Of a DNA stretch of 64,000 bases, positions 15,975-24,327 are shown piece after piece. Positions within the stretch are counted from its first letter, which is position 1. Each line of letters opens with the position of its first letter. Under the pieces are notes generated by a model. The model ran no database searches. It had not been told where the DNA came from and worked only from the letters and a program-made list of their open reading frames with translations. The stretch comes from Clostridia bacterium (lineage in GTDB: Bacteria; Bacillota; Clostridia; Oscillospirales; CAG-382): NCBI GenBank assembly GCA_017521025.1, contig JAFXEB010000033.1:120773-184772 (forward strand), given 5' to 3'. The position numbers and the translations under genes were made by a program.

Positions 15975-16694
15975 CTATTTAGGCTGTTTTTTTATACATT
16001 CCCTTTGAAAGATGTCGGTAAGCTTGGGCAGTATATCGCCCTTTGCGCCGATATCACGCAACTTACCCTCTGCCACGACGGCTATACGGTCGGCTGTCTG
16101 CATTACACGTTCCTGATGTGAAATTATCATCAACGCACCGCTCTTTTCCTTGCCGAGCGTGCTGAAGGCGTTTACAAGCATATTAAAAGACCAGATATCG
16201 ATGCCTGCCTCGGGCTCGTCATATATAGCCACCTTAAGCTGTCTCACCATAAGAGATGCCACCTCTATCCTCTTGAGCTCGCCTCCGGAGAGAGTTGCAT
16301 CAAGCGCCCTGTCCAGATAGTCTGCGGCGCAAAGCCCCACACGGGACAGATATTTACAGCAATCACTGTCACTTATCTCGCCGCCGGCGGCAAGAGTAAG
16401 CAGTCGCCTTACTGTAAGCCCCTTGAATCGTGCAGGTGCCTGAAAGGCGTAGCCCACACCAAGCCTTGCCCTTTCGGTTATATCAAGAGTGCTGATATCC
16501 TGACCCTCAAGAAGTATTTTGCCCGAGGTAGGGGTAATTATGCCCATAGCAAGCCTTGCCAGCGTGCTTTTGCCGCCGCCGTTGGGGCCCGTTACAACAA
16601 GTATCTCACCGTCCTTCACCTCAAGGGACAGATCCTTTATTATCTCCGCACCCGTGTCGGGCACGGTAAAGCATACGTTTTCAAATTTAAGCAT
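15975..16694 (-). CDS. sufC: SufC-type ABC ATPase for Fe-S cluster assembly
   Basis: 239-aa soluble ABC ATPase. Walker A GPNGGGKST (36-44), Q-loop in the SufC-type GYAFQAPARFKGLTV, signature LSGGE (135-139) followed by KRIEVASLM, Walker B VAIYDEPEAGID (155-166) and the H-loop ISHQER. The DEPEAGID and KRIE patterns are SufC-like. The ATG overlaps the stop of cpsB by one base (TAATG), so it is translationally coupled to an exopolysaccharide phosphatase gene, an unusual neighbour for Fe-S assembly. Confidence 0.9.
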   Translation of the reverse strand: MLKFENVCFTVPDTGAEIIKDLSLEVKDGEILVVTGPNGGGKSTLARLAMGIITPTSGKILLEGQDISTLDITERARLGVGYAFQAPARFKGLTVRRLLTLAAGGEISDSDCCKYLSRVGLCAADYLDRALDATLSGGELKRIEVASLMVRQLKVAIYDEPEAGIDIWSFNMLVNAFSTLGKEKSGALMIISHQERVMQTADRIAVVAEGKLRDIGAKGDILPKLTDIFQRECIKKQPK

Positions 16695-17404
16695 TATATC
16701 AGATTCTCCTTTGTATACGCCCCTGCCGCTTTCACATAACCTGTGCCAAGGGCGTTGTTGACCGAAGAAAGCCCCTTTGAAACCCTATCGTAAAGGCCGC
16801 CGCCTATGTGGGTATCCGTACCCAAGGCGAAAACAAAGCCCTTTGAAAGAAGCTTTTTCAGTTTTCTTTTTGTTCCCCAGCTAAGAGGATTTATATTGAC
16901 CTGCGCTCTACACCCCATATCAAAGAGCTCACCCAGCAAAGAGGGGTCAAGCAGATAGGGATAGCGCTCAATATGTGCAAGGACGGGGGTTATCCCCTCG
17001 CTGTAGCAGAGCCGCTCAAGATTTCTCAGGGTTGAGTCCTTTAGCTTATCGTCATAGGGCAGCTCGGTAAGCATACAGTCACCGCCGTCCACCGTAAGCG
17101 GACGCAGGTCGGCAGTGTTGAAAAGCAGAGAGGTAAGATACACCTCTGCCCCTAAGTGAAGCTGTGGGTAACTGCCCCCCTCGCCGCTGTCGACAGCTCG
17201 GGCAATACGGGCATACCTATCCTCACGCCTCGCTATAAAGGCATCGGCAGGCTCTCTGTTAGTGTAAAAATGAGGGCTTAGCACCACGTGCCTGAAGCCG
17301 AGGCGCTTCAGCGCAGACAAAGCCGCCAGACTCTCCTCCACGCTCCTTACACCGTCATCCATATCGGGAAGCAGATGAGTATGATAATCTACCATAAGAA
17401 CCAC
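16694..17404 (-). CDS. cpsB: CpsB/CapC-type PHP tyrosine-protein phosphatase
   Basis: 236-aa PHP-fold manganese phosphatase that dephosphorylates the C-terminal tyrosines of the partner BY-kinase. Metal ligands visible: DYHTHLLPDMDDG (His8, His10, Asp14), LGAEVYLT, AHIERYPYL and GTDTHIGGG. Starts 3 nt after the cpsD stop and ends by a one-base overlap with sufC. Together with CpsD and the Wzz-like protein it forms the regulatory trio of capsule/exopolysaccharide synthesis. Confidence 0.9.
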   Translation of the reverse strand: MVLMVDYHTHLLPDMDDGVRSVEESLAALSALKRLGFRHVVLSPHFYTNREPADAFIARREDRYARIARAVDSGEGGSYPQLHLGAEVYLTSLLFNTADLRPLTVDGGDCMLTELPYDDKLKDSTLRNLERLCYSEGITPVLAHIERYPYLLDPSLLGELFDMGCRAQVNINPLSWGTKRKLKKLLSKGFVFALGTDTHIGGGLYDRVSKGLSSVNNALGTGYVKAAGAYTKENLI

Positions 17405-17407
17405 CTA

Positions 17408-18163
17408 TCAGCTCTTTTTGCCCTGTGAACCGCCGTAGTCGGCATAGGTGCCGCCATATCTTCCGCCCTTGTATTTTTTAGTATCGGTATCGTTGGAGTC
17501 GTTGACCACCACGCCCAAAATCTTTGCATCTATAAACTGGAGCTTTGATATTGCGTTCTCTATATCTCCGTGAGAGGAGTAGTTCTGCCTTGCCACGAGC
17601 ACCACACCATCCGACACCTTGATAAGGGGCAAGGCATCGGCAACCACATTAACGGGAGGGGTGTCTATTATGATATACTCGTATCTATGTGCCAACGCAT
17701 CCAAAAGCTTTTGCATACGCTCGCTTGCCAGCATCTCAGAAGGGTTTGGCGCCCAAATACCCGACGAAAGCACGTCAAGATTTTCAAACCTTGTTTTCTG
17801 TATAGCCTGCTCCAGCTCGGCAAGACCGCTGAGCACGTTGGTAACGCCCGTATTATTGGGCACACCCAGTGCCCTGTGTATCCTTGGCTTTCGCAGGTCG
17901 CAATCCACAAGCAGCACCCTTGAATACGCCTTTGAAAATGAGACTGCCACGTTCAGCGCAGTGGTGCTCTTACCCTCGGAGGGGATAGCGCTGGTAAACA
18001 CCAGTCGGCGGCACCCGTCCTTCATCACGGAAAGAGCTATGTTGGTGCGGATAGCCTTGTACGCCTCTTTTACAGAGAACATAACTGCGCTTTCGTTTTC
18101 GCTGCCGTAGGTGCCGTAAGCACTGTAGCGGTCATTGTAACGCTTTTTTCTGTTCCAAAACAT
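17408..18163 (-). CDS. cpsD: CpsD/CapB-type bacterial tyrosine kinase
   Basis: 251-aa BY-kinase. Walker A (TSAIPSEGKSTTALN, ~58-71), Walker A' (VLLVDCDLRKPRIH, ~83-96) and Walker B (IIIDTPPV) are all present. The C-terminus has the expected tyrosine cluster (KKYKGGRYGGTYADYGG) and the N-terminus further Tyr residues, likely autophosphorylation sites. An EayrxlRtnl-type motif (EAYKAIRTNIAL) marks the oligomer interface. It needs the cytoplasmic tail of the Wzz-like activator encoded just upstream. Confidence 0.92.
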   Translation of the reverse strand: MFWNRKKRYNDRYSAYGTYGSENESAVMFSVKEAYKAIRTNIALSVMKDGCRRLVFTSAIPSEGKSTTALNVAVSFSKAYSRVLLVDCDLRKPRIHRALGVPNNTGVTNVLSGLAELEQAIQKTRFENLDVLSSGIWAPNPSEMLASERMQKLLDALAHRYEYIIIDTPPVNVVADALPLIKVSDGVVLVARQNYSSHGDIENAISKLQFIDAKILGVVVNDSNDTDTKKYKGGRYGGTYADYGGSQGKKS

Positions 18164-18183
18164 TTGCCTGCCCTCTCCTTACC

Positions 18184-18909
18184 TTATTTTTTGCCGTCGC
18201 CCTTGGAGGGTGAACTGCGCCTTTCGCCAAAAGCACTGTTATCGAAGGTGGGCACAGAGCCAAGCACGGGCAAACCGTACCTCTCCTTTATCTCGGAGGC
18301 GCTCCTGAGCCTGTAGTCATACAGGTCCTTAACGAAAATTATGAAAAAGCAAACGAAGGCGCCGATAATAAAGCCCATAATAACGCTCTTTTTATAGGAT
18401 ACGGTGCTGACCCCCGCAAATCGTGGTGCATCCGCCTCGGAAACGTCATCAATGGACACCTTAAGGTTTGCAAAATGGCTTTCTGCCGCACGCTCAAGCA
18501 CGTCCGCAATACGCAGTGCAAGCTCCTTATCGGTATTATACACCCTTATGGTGATTATCTCGGTCTCGTTCTTGCTTGATATGTAGAGGGAATTGTAGAT
18601 ACTGCCCGCAGACGTTCTTTTCTGATCATCGGGGTCAAGGAAATCGTATATGGACTGGCTGTATTTTACAGTCTTAAGCATCTCGATGTAAGTAGAAACG
18701 TAGTTTCGCTCGGCAGAGATGCCTGCCTGCATATATCCGTCCTCAGCCGCCTTTGTTACCACATAAAGCTCGGCATAGGCGGTATAGACGGGAACGGAAT
18801 TATTCTTCTTATAGTAATAGAAGGCGGCAGAAAATAAAAGCGCCACCGCAAGTACAAGCAAAAAATGCCTGCGCAGCAATTTTATGGTTTTTTCAATACT
18901 GAAATTCAT
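18184..18909 (-). CDS. Wzz/CpsC-type chain-length determinant and kinase activator
   Basis: 241-aa polysaccharide co-polymerase: a membrane helix near residues 12-32, an extracytoplasmic domain, a second helix near 172-193, and a cytoplasmic tail with LRSASEIKERYGLPVLGSVP, the Pro-rich family end. It activates CpsD and helps set polymer length. Between the epimerase and kinase genes with short gaps. No glycosyltransferase, flippase or polymerase genes are here, so the biosynthetic part of the pathway must be elsewhere. Confidence 0.9.
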   Translation of the reverse strand: MNFSIEKTIKLLRRHFLLVLAVALLFSAAFYYYKKNNSVPVYTAYAELYVVTKAAEDGYMQAGISAERNYVSTYIEMLKTVKYSQSIYDFLDPDDQKRTSAGSIYNSLYISSKNETEIITIRVYNTDKELALRIADVLERAAESHFANLKVSIDDVSEADAPRFAGVSTVSYKKSVIMGFIIGAFVCFFIIFVKDLYDYRLRSASEIKERYGLPVLGSVPTFDNSAFGERRSSPSKGDGKK

Positions 18910-18946
18910 AAGCCTTCATCCTCCGCATAATAACACTTTACCCTTG

Positions 18947-20845
18947 TTATACCTTGCTGCCTTCCCTGCGGAAGGTGGGCACTGCCGCCAAGAGCGCCTC
19001 TACCGCACGGCGTGAATCGTTGCTCTCTGCGGCGGTGCAGATATTATCGTAGTCAGTCATGAGCCTGTCGCCGTTTACGAAGGCCTTGCCCTCGATAAAT
19101 ATCTTGCCGTGCTTTGTAGCCTCAAGATCGTCACCCATCAAAAGCTCCTCATAAAGCTTTTCACCCGGTCTCAACCCCACATACCTTATCCTTATATCCC
19201 TGTCGGGCACGTAGCCGTGAAGTCTGATAAGCTTTCTCGCCAGATCGGCTATCTTTACGGGCTGACCCATATCCAGCACGAATATCTCGCCACCCTTTGC
19301 CATAGCACCTGCACGGAGCACAAGAGAAACCGCCTCGGGTATGGTCATAAAATAGCGGGTTATCTCGGGATGGGTAACGGGCAAGTCTTTTTTCTGCTCA
19401 ATAAGCTTTGTAAACAGAGGTATTACAGAGCCATTGGAGCCAAGCACGTTGCCAAACCTTACGGCGCAATACTCGGTGCCCTCGCTTCTGCCGTCAAAAT
19501 ACTGCACAAGCATCTCGCAAAAGCGCTTTGTCGCACCCATTACGTTGGTGGGGTTCACCGCCTTGTCGCTGGAGATAAGCACAAAACGGGAAACGCAGTA
19601 CTTATCCGCAAGGCACGCCACGTTATAGGTGCCGCCGATGTTGTTTTTAAGTGCCTCCTCAGGGTCGGTCTCCATAAGCGGCACATGCTTATGTGCTGCC
19701 GCATGGAACACCAAAGCGGGACGGTAACGCTCAAACAGCACCTTCATCTTTGCATAATCTCTCACAGAAGCTATGTGCACCGCAAGAGGCGCCGCCGGAC
19801 CGTATTCGGTAAGCAGCTCCTGCTGTATTTCGTATGCGTTGTTTTCGCTGATGTCTACTATGATAAGCTGCTTGGGTCTGTAGGTCATTATCTGCCGGCA
19901 CAGCTCACTGCCGATACTGCCGCCGCCACCCGTAACCATTACTACCCTGCCGCCTATAAGGGATGCGCTCTCCACAACGTCCATAGTAACCACGTCCCTG
20001 CCCAGCAGGTCCTCGGTGTTTATCTTGCGCATCTGACTCATCAGCTTGCGGCTGTCAACTATGTTGTGTATCTCCGGTATTATCCTTACCTCAAGTCCCG
20101 TTTCGTTGCAGAGGTCTACTATACGTGTACGGTTTTCCTTGCTTGCCGAGGGGATTGCTATAATAATGACATCAGCGTTCAGCCTTGCGGCTATATCACC
20201 CACGCTCTCAATAGGGCCGAAAACAGGCACGCCCTGTATATTTCTGCCTATCTTGTCAGCATCATCATCAATAACGCCCACAACGCCGTACTCACAATTG
20301 GAATGCTGTACCTCCGCAAGCAGCAACCAGCACGCCTGACCGCCGCCTATGATAACAGTACGCTTTCTTGCACCTTCATTGCACTGAGGCACTACGCTTT
20401 TACGCATATTTTTCAGCACATAATACCCCATTCGCATAGCGCAAAGGCAAACAATATTGACAATACAGGCTACCACGGAAAAGGCATACATCAGCTTTGC
20501 CACGTCTGCAGAGGGGGTGATAACAGACTGAATCACCGAGGGCTGCCCCGTAAGCCTGCTTACCGTATGGAGCAGAAGCGACGAGACTATTACCGCACCC
20601 GAAACACGGAAATAGTCGCTGAGCTGGGCATATCGCCATATGCGGGAGTAGCACCCGAAAGCAAAAAGCGCTACAGACAAAGTGCCGAGACTGCACAACA
20701 CATATACCGCAAACTCGGTATTGATGCGCTCGCCCATTATAAGTATCCACGAAAAAGCAAAGCCCAAAGCCGCAATTATAATATCAAGGACAAAAAGCCC
20801 TATCCTGCGCCGTTTGGCAGAAACAAAAGCCATAAGCTTTTTCAT
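18947..20845 (-). CDS. CapD/PglF-type nucleotide-sugar epimerase/4,6-dehydratase, membrane-bound
   Basis: 632 aa from ATG 20845 (AAAGGTG 9 nt upstream). Four N-terminal membrane helices (~residues 15-140), a CoA-binding-like Rossmann domain (VIIGGGQACWLLLAEV near 165), then an extended SDR domain: MVTGGGGSIGSELCRQI near 305, AAAHKHVPLMETDP, and SSDKAVNPTNVMGATKR. The family converts UDP-GlcNAc to 4-keto-6-deoxy sugars (PglF, WbpM, CapD). Strict YxxxK is replaced by the NVMGATKR pattern usual for this group. It heads the cps array and has the only clear promoter in it. Confidence 0.9.
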   Translation of the reverse strand: MKKLMAFVSAKRRRIGLFVLDIIIAALGFAFSWILIMGERINTEFAVYVLCSLGTLSVALFAFGCYSRIWRYAQLSDYFRVSGAVIVSSLLLHTVSRLTGQPSVIQSVITPSADVAKLMYAFSVVACIVNIVCLCAMRMGYYVLKNMRKSVVPQCNEGARKRTVIIGGGQACWLLLAEVQHSNCEYGVVGVIDDDADKIGRNIQGVPVFGPIESVGDIAARLNADVIIIAIPSASKENRTRIVDLCNETGLEVRIIPEIHNIVDSRKLMSQMRKINTEDLLGRDVVTMDVVESASLIGGRVVMVTGGGGSIGSELCRQIMTYRPKQLIIVDISENNAYEIQQELLTEYGPAAPLAVHIASVRDYAKMKVLFERYRPALVFHAAAHKHVPLMETDPEEALKNNIGGTYNVACLADKYCVSRFVLISSDKAVNPTNVMGATKRFCEMLVQYFDGRSEGTEYCAVRFGNVLGSNGSVIPLFTKLIEQKKDLPVTHPEITRYFMTIPEAVSLVLRAGAMAKGGEIFVLDMGQPVKIADLARKLIRLHGYVPDRDIRIRYVGLRPGEKLYEELLMGDDLEATKHGKIFIEGKAFVNGDRLMTDYDNICTAAESNDSRRAVEALLAAVPTFRREGSKV

Positions 20846-20875
20846 AACGAAAAGCACCTTTCATACACAATGTAC

Positions 20876-20928
20876 ATATACAAGGACCGATGTATATATG
20901 CAAAATGCGCCCTTAGTTTGAAAAGGGC
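20876..20928 (-). other. Two hairpins in the 5' leader of the capD-cps transcript
   Basis: The leader (~115 nt) contains an ATATACA/TGTATAT dyad (20876-20882/20891-20897) and a GCCCTT/AAGGGC stem (20909-20914/20923-20928). No T-run follows, so these are not plain terminators; a regulatory role is only possible. Confidence 0.35.
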
Positions 20929-20967
20929 ATATTACCTGACTTTAAGAATCATCATATTATATATTTG

Positions 20968-20996
20968 ATTATACCAATTTTTTAGCTTTATGTCAA
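20968..20996 (-). promoter_or_regulatory. Sigma-A promoter of the capD-cps-suf-copA array
   Basis: Minus strand TTGACA (20996-20991), 17-nt spacer, TATAAT (20973-20968): perfect consensus. Confidence 0.85.
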
Positions 20997-21019
20997 TATA
21001 ATTTTTGAACATATAACTA

Positions 21020-21048
21020 TTGACTAAGGTATTAAAAAGTAGTATGAT
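21020..21048 (+). promoter_or_regulatory. Sigma-A promoter of the serC-serA operon
   Basis: TTGACT (21020-21025), 17-nt spacer, TATGAT (21043-21048), divergent from the capD promoter. Confidence 0.75.
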
Positions 21049-21082
21049 AAAGTAAATAAAAAATCAGAAAAGAGGAATAATT

Positions 21083-22162
21083 ATGAGCAGAATTTATAAT
21101 TTTTCGGCAGGCCCCTCTATGCTTCCCGAAGCAGTGCTTAACAGAGCGGCAGAGGAGATGCTTGATTATCAGGGTAGCGGTATGTCCGTTATGGAGATGA
21201 GTCACCGCTCACCTGTATACGATAAGATAATAAAGGATGCTGAGGCTTCTCTGAGAAAGCTGATGAATATTCCCGATAACTATAAGGTGCTCTTCCTTCA
21301 GGGCGGCGCTACCCTTCAGTTCTCTCAGGTTCCTCTGAACCTTATGAAGACCGGCAAGGCTGACTACATTGTTTCCGGTCAGTTCTCCGGCAAGGCAGCT
21401 AAAGAGGCTGAGAGATACGGCACCGTTAACGTAGTTGCCTCCAGCAAGGATAAGAATTTCTCCTACGTTCCCGTTGTTGAGAAGGACGCTTTCTCTCCCG
21501 ATGCTGACTACGTTCACATCTGCTACAACAACACCATTTACGGTACTGTTTTCAACTACGTTCCCGACACCGGTGACATCCCTCTCGTTGCAGATATGTC
21601 CTCCGGCATCCTTTCCGTTCCCGTTGACGTAAGCAAGTACGGCCTTATCTATGCAGGCGCACAGAAGAATATGGCTCCCGCAGGTCTTACCGTTGTTATC
21701 GTTCGTGAGGACCTTATCGGTAACGCTAACCCCATCTGCCCCGGCTATATGGATTATAAGACTCAGGCTGACAACGATTCTATGCTCAACACTCCTCCCT
21801 GCTACTCCATCTACATTGCAGGTCTGGTTTATGAGTGGATTCTTGGTCTCGGCGGTCTTGAGGTTATGGAGAAGATGAACCGTGAAAAGGCTGCTGTGCT
21901 TTACGATTATCTTGATTCCTCCAAGCTCTTCAAGGCTACCGCTGAGAAGGACAGCCGTTCTCTTATGAACGTTTGCTTCGTTACCGGCGACGCTGACCTT
22001 GATAAGGAGTTCTGCTCTGCCGCAGCTAAGGCAGGCTTTGTAAACCTTAAGGGTCACCGCTCCGTTGGCGGTATGAGAGCTTCTATCTACAACGCTATGC
22101 CTATCGAGGGCGTTAAGAAGCTGGTTGAATTTATGAAAGATTTTGAGGAGAAACACGCATAA
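21083..22162 (+). CDS. serC: Phosphoserine aminotransferase SerC
   Basis: 359-aa class V PLP aminotransferase converting 3-phosphohydroxypyruvate and glutamate to phosphoserine. Family features: YNFSAGPSMLPE at the N-terminus, SHRSPVYDKI, GGATLQFSQ, ADMSSGILS (PLP Asp), PLP-lysine in YAGAQKNMAPAG, and KGHRSVGGMRASIYNAM near the end. AGAGGAATAATT precedes the ATG. serA starts on the last base of its stop. Codon use is strongly biased, suggesting high expression. Confidence 0.96.
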   Translation: MSRIYNFSAGPSMLPEAVLNRAAEEMLDYQGSGMSVMEMSHRSPVYDKIIKDAEASLRKLMNIPDNYKVLFLQGGATLQFSQVPLNLMKTGKADYIVSGQFSGKAAKEAERYGTVNVVASSKDKNFSYVPVVEKDAFSPDADYVHICYNNTIYGTVFNYVPDTGDIPLVADMSSGILSVPVDVSKYGLIYAGAQKNMAPAGLTVVIVREDLIGNANPICPGYMDYKTQADNDSMLNTPPCYSIYIAGLVYEWILGLGGLEVMEKMNREKAAVLYDYLDSSKLFKATAEKDSRSLMNVCFVTGDADLDKEFCSAAAKAGFVNLKGHRSVGGMRASIYNAMPIEGVKKLVEFMKDFEEKHA

Positions 22163-23322
22163 TGAAGAATATCGCTTTACTTAATAAAATAGGCGCCGCA
22201 GGTCTTAAGCAGTTTGACGTTGGCGCATACAATATCGGCTGTGAAGCCGCTGAGGCTGACGCTATAATGGTACGCTCTGCCGCTATGCACGATATGGAGT
22301 TTGGCAAGGACCTGCTTGCTATCGCCCGTGCAGGCGCAGGTGTCAACAACATACCCGTTGACAGATGTGCTGAGGAAGGCATCGTTGTTTTCAATACCCC
22401 CGGTGCCAACGCTAACGGCGTTAAGGAGCTGACTATTGCGGCTCTGCTTCTCGCCTCCAGAAATATTGCCGGCGGTATCACCTGGGCAAACGGTCTTGCA
22501 GGTGAGGAAAACGTTGCAAAGGCTGTTGAGGCAGGTAAGAGCGCATTCGTAGGCCCTGAGCTTATGGGCAAGACCCTCGGCGTTATCGGTCTTGGCGCTA
22601 TCGGCGGTCTCGTTGCCAACTGCGCAAAGAGCCTTGGCATGACCGTTATCGGCTGTGACCCCTTCCTTACGGTTGACAATGCATGGCATCTCTCCCGCTC
22701 TATCATCAAGGCTAACAGCTTCGACGAGGTTTTTGAAAAGAGCGATTATATCTCCGTTCACGTTCCCTCCACCAAGGATACCAAGGGTATGTTCAACGCT
22801 CGCTCCTTCTCTCTTATGAAGGATGGCGTAAGGATAGTAAACCTTTCCAGAGCTGACCTCGTTAACGTAGCAGACCTTAAGGCCGCTATCGCTGACGGCA
22901 AGGTTGCAGCATACGTGACCGACTTCCCCACCAATGACACCATCAACTGCGATAAGATAGTTTGTATCCCCCACCTTGGCGCCTCCACTCCCGAGTCTGA
23001 GGAGAACTGTGCGCTTATGGCAGCTAACGAGCTTATTGATTACCTTGAGAACGGTAACATCAAGAACTCTGTTAACTATCCTAACATAGACCTGCCCAGA
23101 CAGGCAAAGAACAGGATAATCGTTCTCCACGAGAACGTGCCCAACATCGTTGCACAGGTTTCCGCCGTACTCAGTTCCGACGGCGCTAACATCGAGGCTA
23201 TGCTCAATCGCTCCAAGGGCAACAACGCTTGCTCCGTGCTTGAGACCAACAATGACGTTACCGATAAGATGGTAGCCGACATCAAGGCTATAGAGGGCGT
23301 AAGAAGAGTTATTGCTCTTTAA
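22162..23322 (+). CDS. serA: D-3-phosphoglycerate dehydrogenase SerA
   Basis: 386 aa; oxidises 3-phosphoglycerate to 3-phosphohydroxypyruvate, the first step of serine synthesis. NAD-binding GLGAIGGLVANCAKSLG near residues 149-165, catalytic region NLSRADLVN with Arg, and PHLGASTPESEENCA with the catalytic His. The C-terminal ~75 residues form an ACT domain (RIIVLHENVPNIVAQVSAVL), the usual serine-feedback site. Of the short SerA type. Coupled to serC by a one-base overlap. Confidence 0.95.
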   Translation: MKNIALLNKIGAAGLKQFDVGAYNIGCEAAEADAIMVRSAAMHDMEFGKDLLAIARAGAGVNNIPVDRCAEEGIVVFNTPGANANGVKELTIAALLLASRNIAGGITWANGLAGEENVAKAVEAGKSAFVGPELMGKTLGVIGLGAIGGLVANCAKSLGMTVIGCDPFLTVDNAWHLSRSIIKANSFDEVFEKSDYISVHVPSTKDTKGMFNARSFSLMKDGVRIVNLSRADLVNVADLKAAIADGKVAAYVTDFPTNDTINCDKIVCIPHLGASTPESEENCALMAANELIDYLENGNIKNSVNYPNIDLPRQAKNRIIVLHENVPNIVAQVSAVLSSDGANIEAMLNRSKGNNACSVLETNNDVTDKMVADIKAIEGVRRVIAL

Positions 23323-23347
23323 GCAGTAATAAAGAAGGTGAACGGCT

Positions 23348-24172
23348 TTGCTTCTGTCAACAGAGTTTAACTATGCCTCTATCCTTTTTGGGACAGAGAA
23401 GGCTATTGAGATAGTGACGGGCGCCGGCTTTGACGGACTTGACTACTCAATGTTTGACCTGACAAGGGAGGATAACCCTCTGACCGACAGCGGGTATGAA
23501 AGGCGGCTTTCCTCTTTCCGCAAGATTGCGGCTGACTGCGGTGCTTGCTTTAACCAGACCCACGCTCCTTTCCCCTCTTTTAAGGAAGGGGACGGTGAGT
23601 ATAACAGAGAGACATTTCCTCGCCTTATCCGTTCTATCGAGGCTACGGCTATTCTGGGCGCACCCCATGTGGTTATGCACCCACAGCCGGTAAGCGGCGA
23701 CAGTCTGCAACGCAACGTGGAGTTTTTTGGTTCGCTCGCTCCTTATTGCAAGGAGTACGGCGTTAAGATCGCTATTGAGAACCTTATTCCCCACGCATAT
23801 TTCGCAAAGCCCGAGGAGCTTGGTGCTCTTGTGGATGCGTTGCCCTCTGAGCATTTTACGGCTTTGGTAGACGTTGGGCACGCCTCTATCAACGGCAGTG
23901 ATGCCGCAGAGCTTCTCCGTGGAATGGGTAGCCGTGTGGGTGCACTGCACGTTCACGATAACGACCACGTCAACGACTGCCACAATATGCCCTTTAACCG
24001 CAAGCTGGATTGGCAAAGCATTTGTGCGGCGCTGAAGGAAATTGGCTACAGTGGTGACTTCACCTATGAGGCAGGCTTTTACGTTCGTCAGTTCCCCAAA
24101 GAGCTGGCAGCGGCGGCGTACCGCATGATGGCTGAAACAGGCCGTTATCTTATGAGTCTTATCAACGATTAA
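23348..24172 (+). CDS. Sugar phosphate isomerase/epimerase-like TIM-barrel protein
   Basis: 274-aa AP-endonuclease-2/xylose-isomerase-like barrel. Metal-site residues typical of the fold are kept: IENLIP (Glu), LVDVGHASING (Asp, His), ALHVHDNDHVNDCHNMPF (His, Asp), and a final TYEAGF (Glu). Starts at TTG 23348, with AAGGTG 8 nt upstream; no ATG fits. Third gene of the serC-serA unit (25-nt gap), ending at a strong terminator. The substrate is unknown; the position suggests a role near serine or phosphoglycerate metabolism, but this is only inference. Confidence 0.8.
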   Translation: MLLSTEFNYASILFGTEKAIEIVTGAGFDGLDYSMFDLTREDNPLTDSGYERRLSSFRKIAADCGACFNQTHAPFPSFKEGDGEYNRETFPRLIRSIEATAILGAPHVVMHPQPVSGDSLQRNVEFFGSLAPYCKEYGVKIAIENLIPHAYFAKPEELGALVDALPSEHFTALVDVGHASINGSDAAELLRGMGSRVGALHVHDNDHVNDCHNMPFNRKLDWQSICAALKEIGYSGDFTYEAGFYVRQFPKELAAAAYRMMAETGRYLMSLIND

Positions 24173-24179
24173 TTTACTA

Positions 24180-24219
24180 CCGCACCCCGACACGGATTTG
24201 TGACGGGGTGCGGTTTTTT
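24180..24219 (+). terminator. Terminator of the serine operon
   Basis: Perfect 10-bp stem CCGCACCCCG/CGGGGTGCGG (24180-24189, 24204-24213) followed by TTTTTT. Confidence 0.92.
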
Positions 24220-24244
24220 GTGCAGATTTATACTGTGTTTTTCC

Positions 24245-24273
24245 TTGACCTTGAACGGTTAATGTGGTACAAT
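24245..24273 (+). promoter_or_regulatory. Sigma-A promoter of the NSS transporter gene
   Basis: TTGACC (24245-24250), 17-nt spacer, TACAAT (24268-24273). Confidence 0.7.
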
Positions 24274-24327
24274 CACTCTTAGTGCGTTTTGAAGCGCATT
24301 TATCACCTGCGAAAACGAGGATTTGTT

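Noticed and set aside
19109..20968. 619-aa plus-strand ORF
   Set aside because: Mirror frame of the CapD-type epimerase, which has clear domains, a promoter and a ribosome site. The antisense protein has no recognisable motif.
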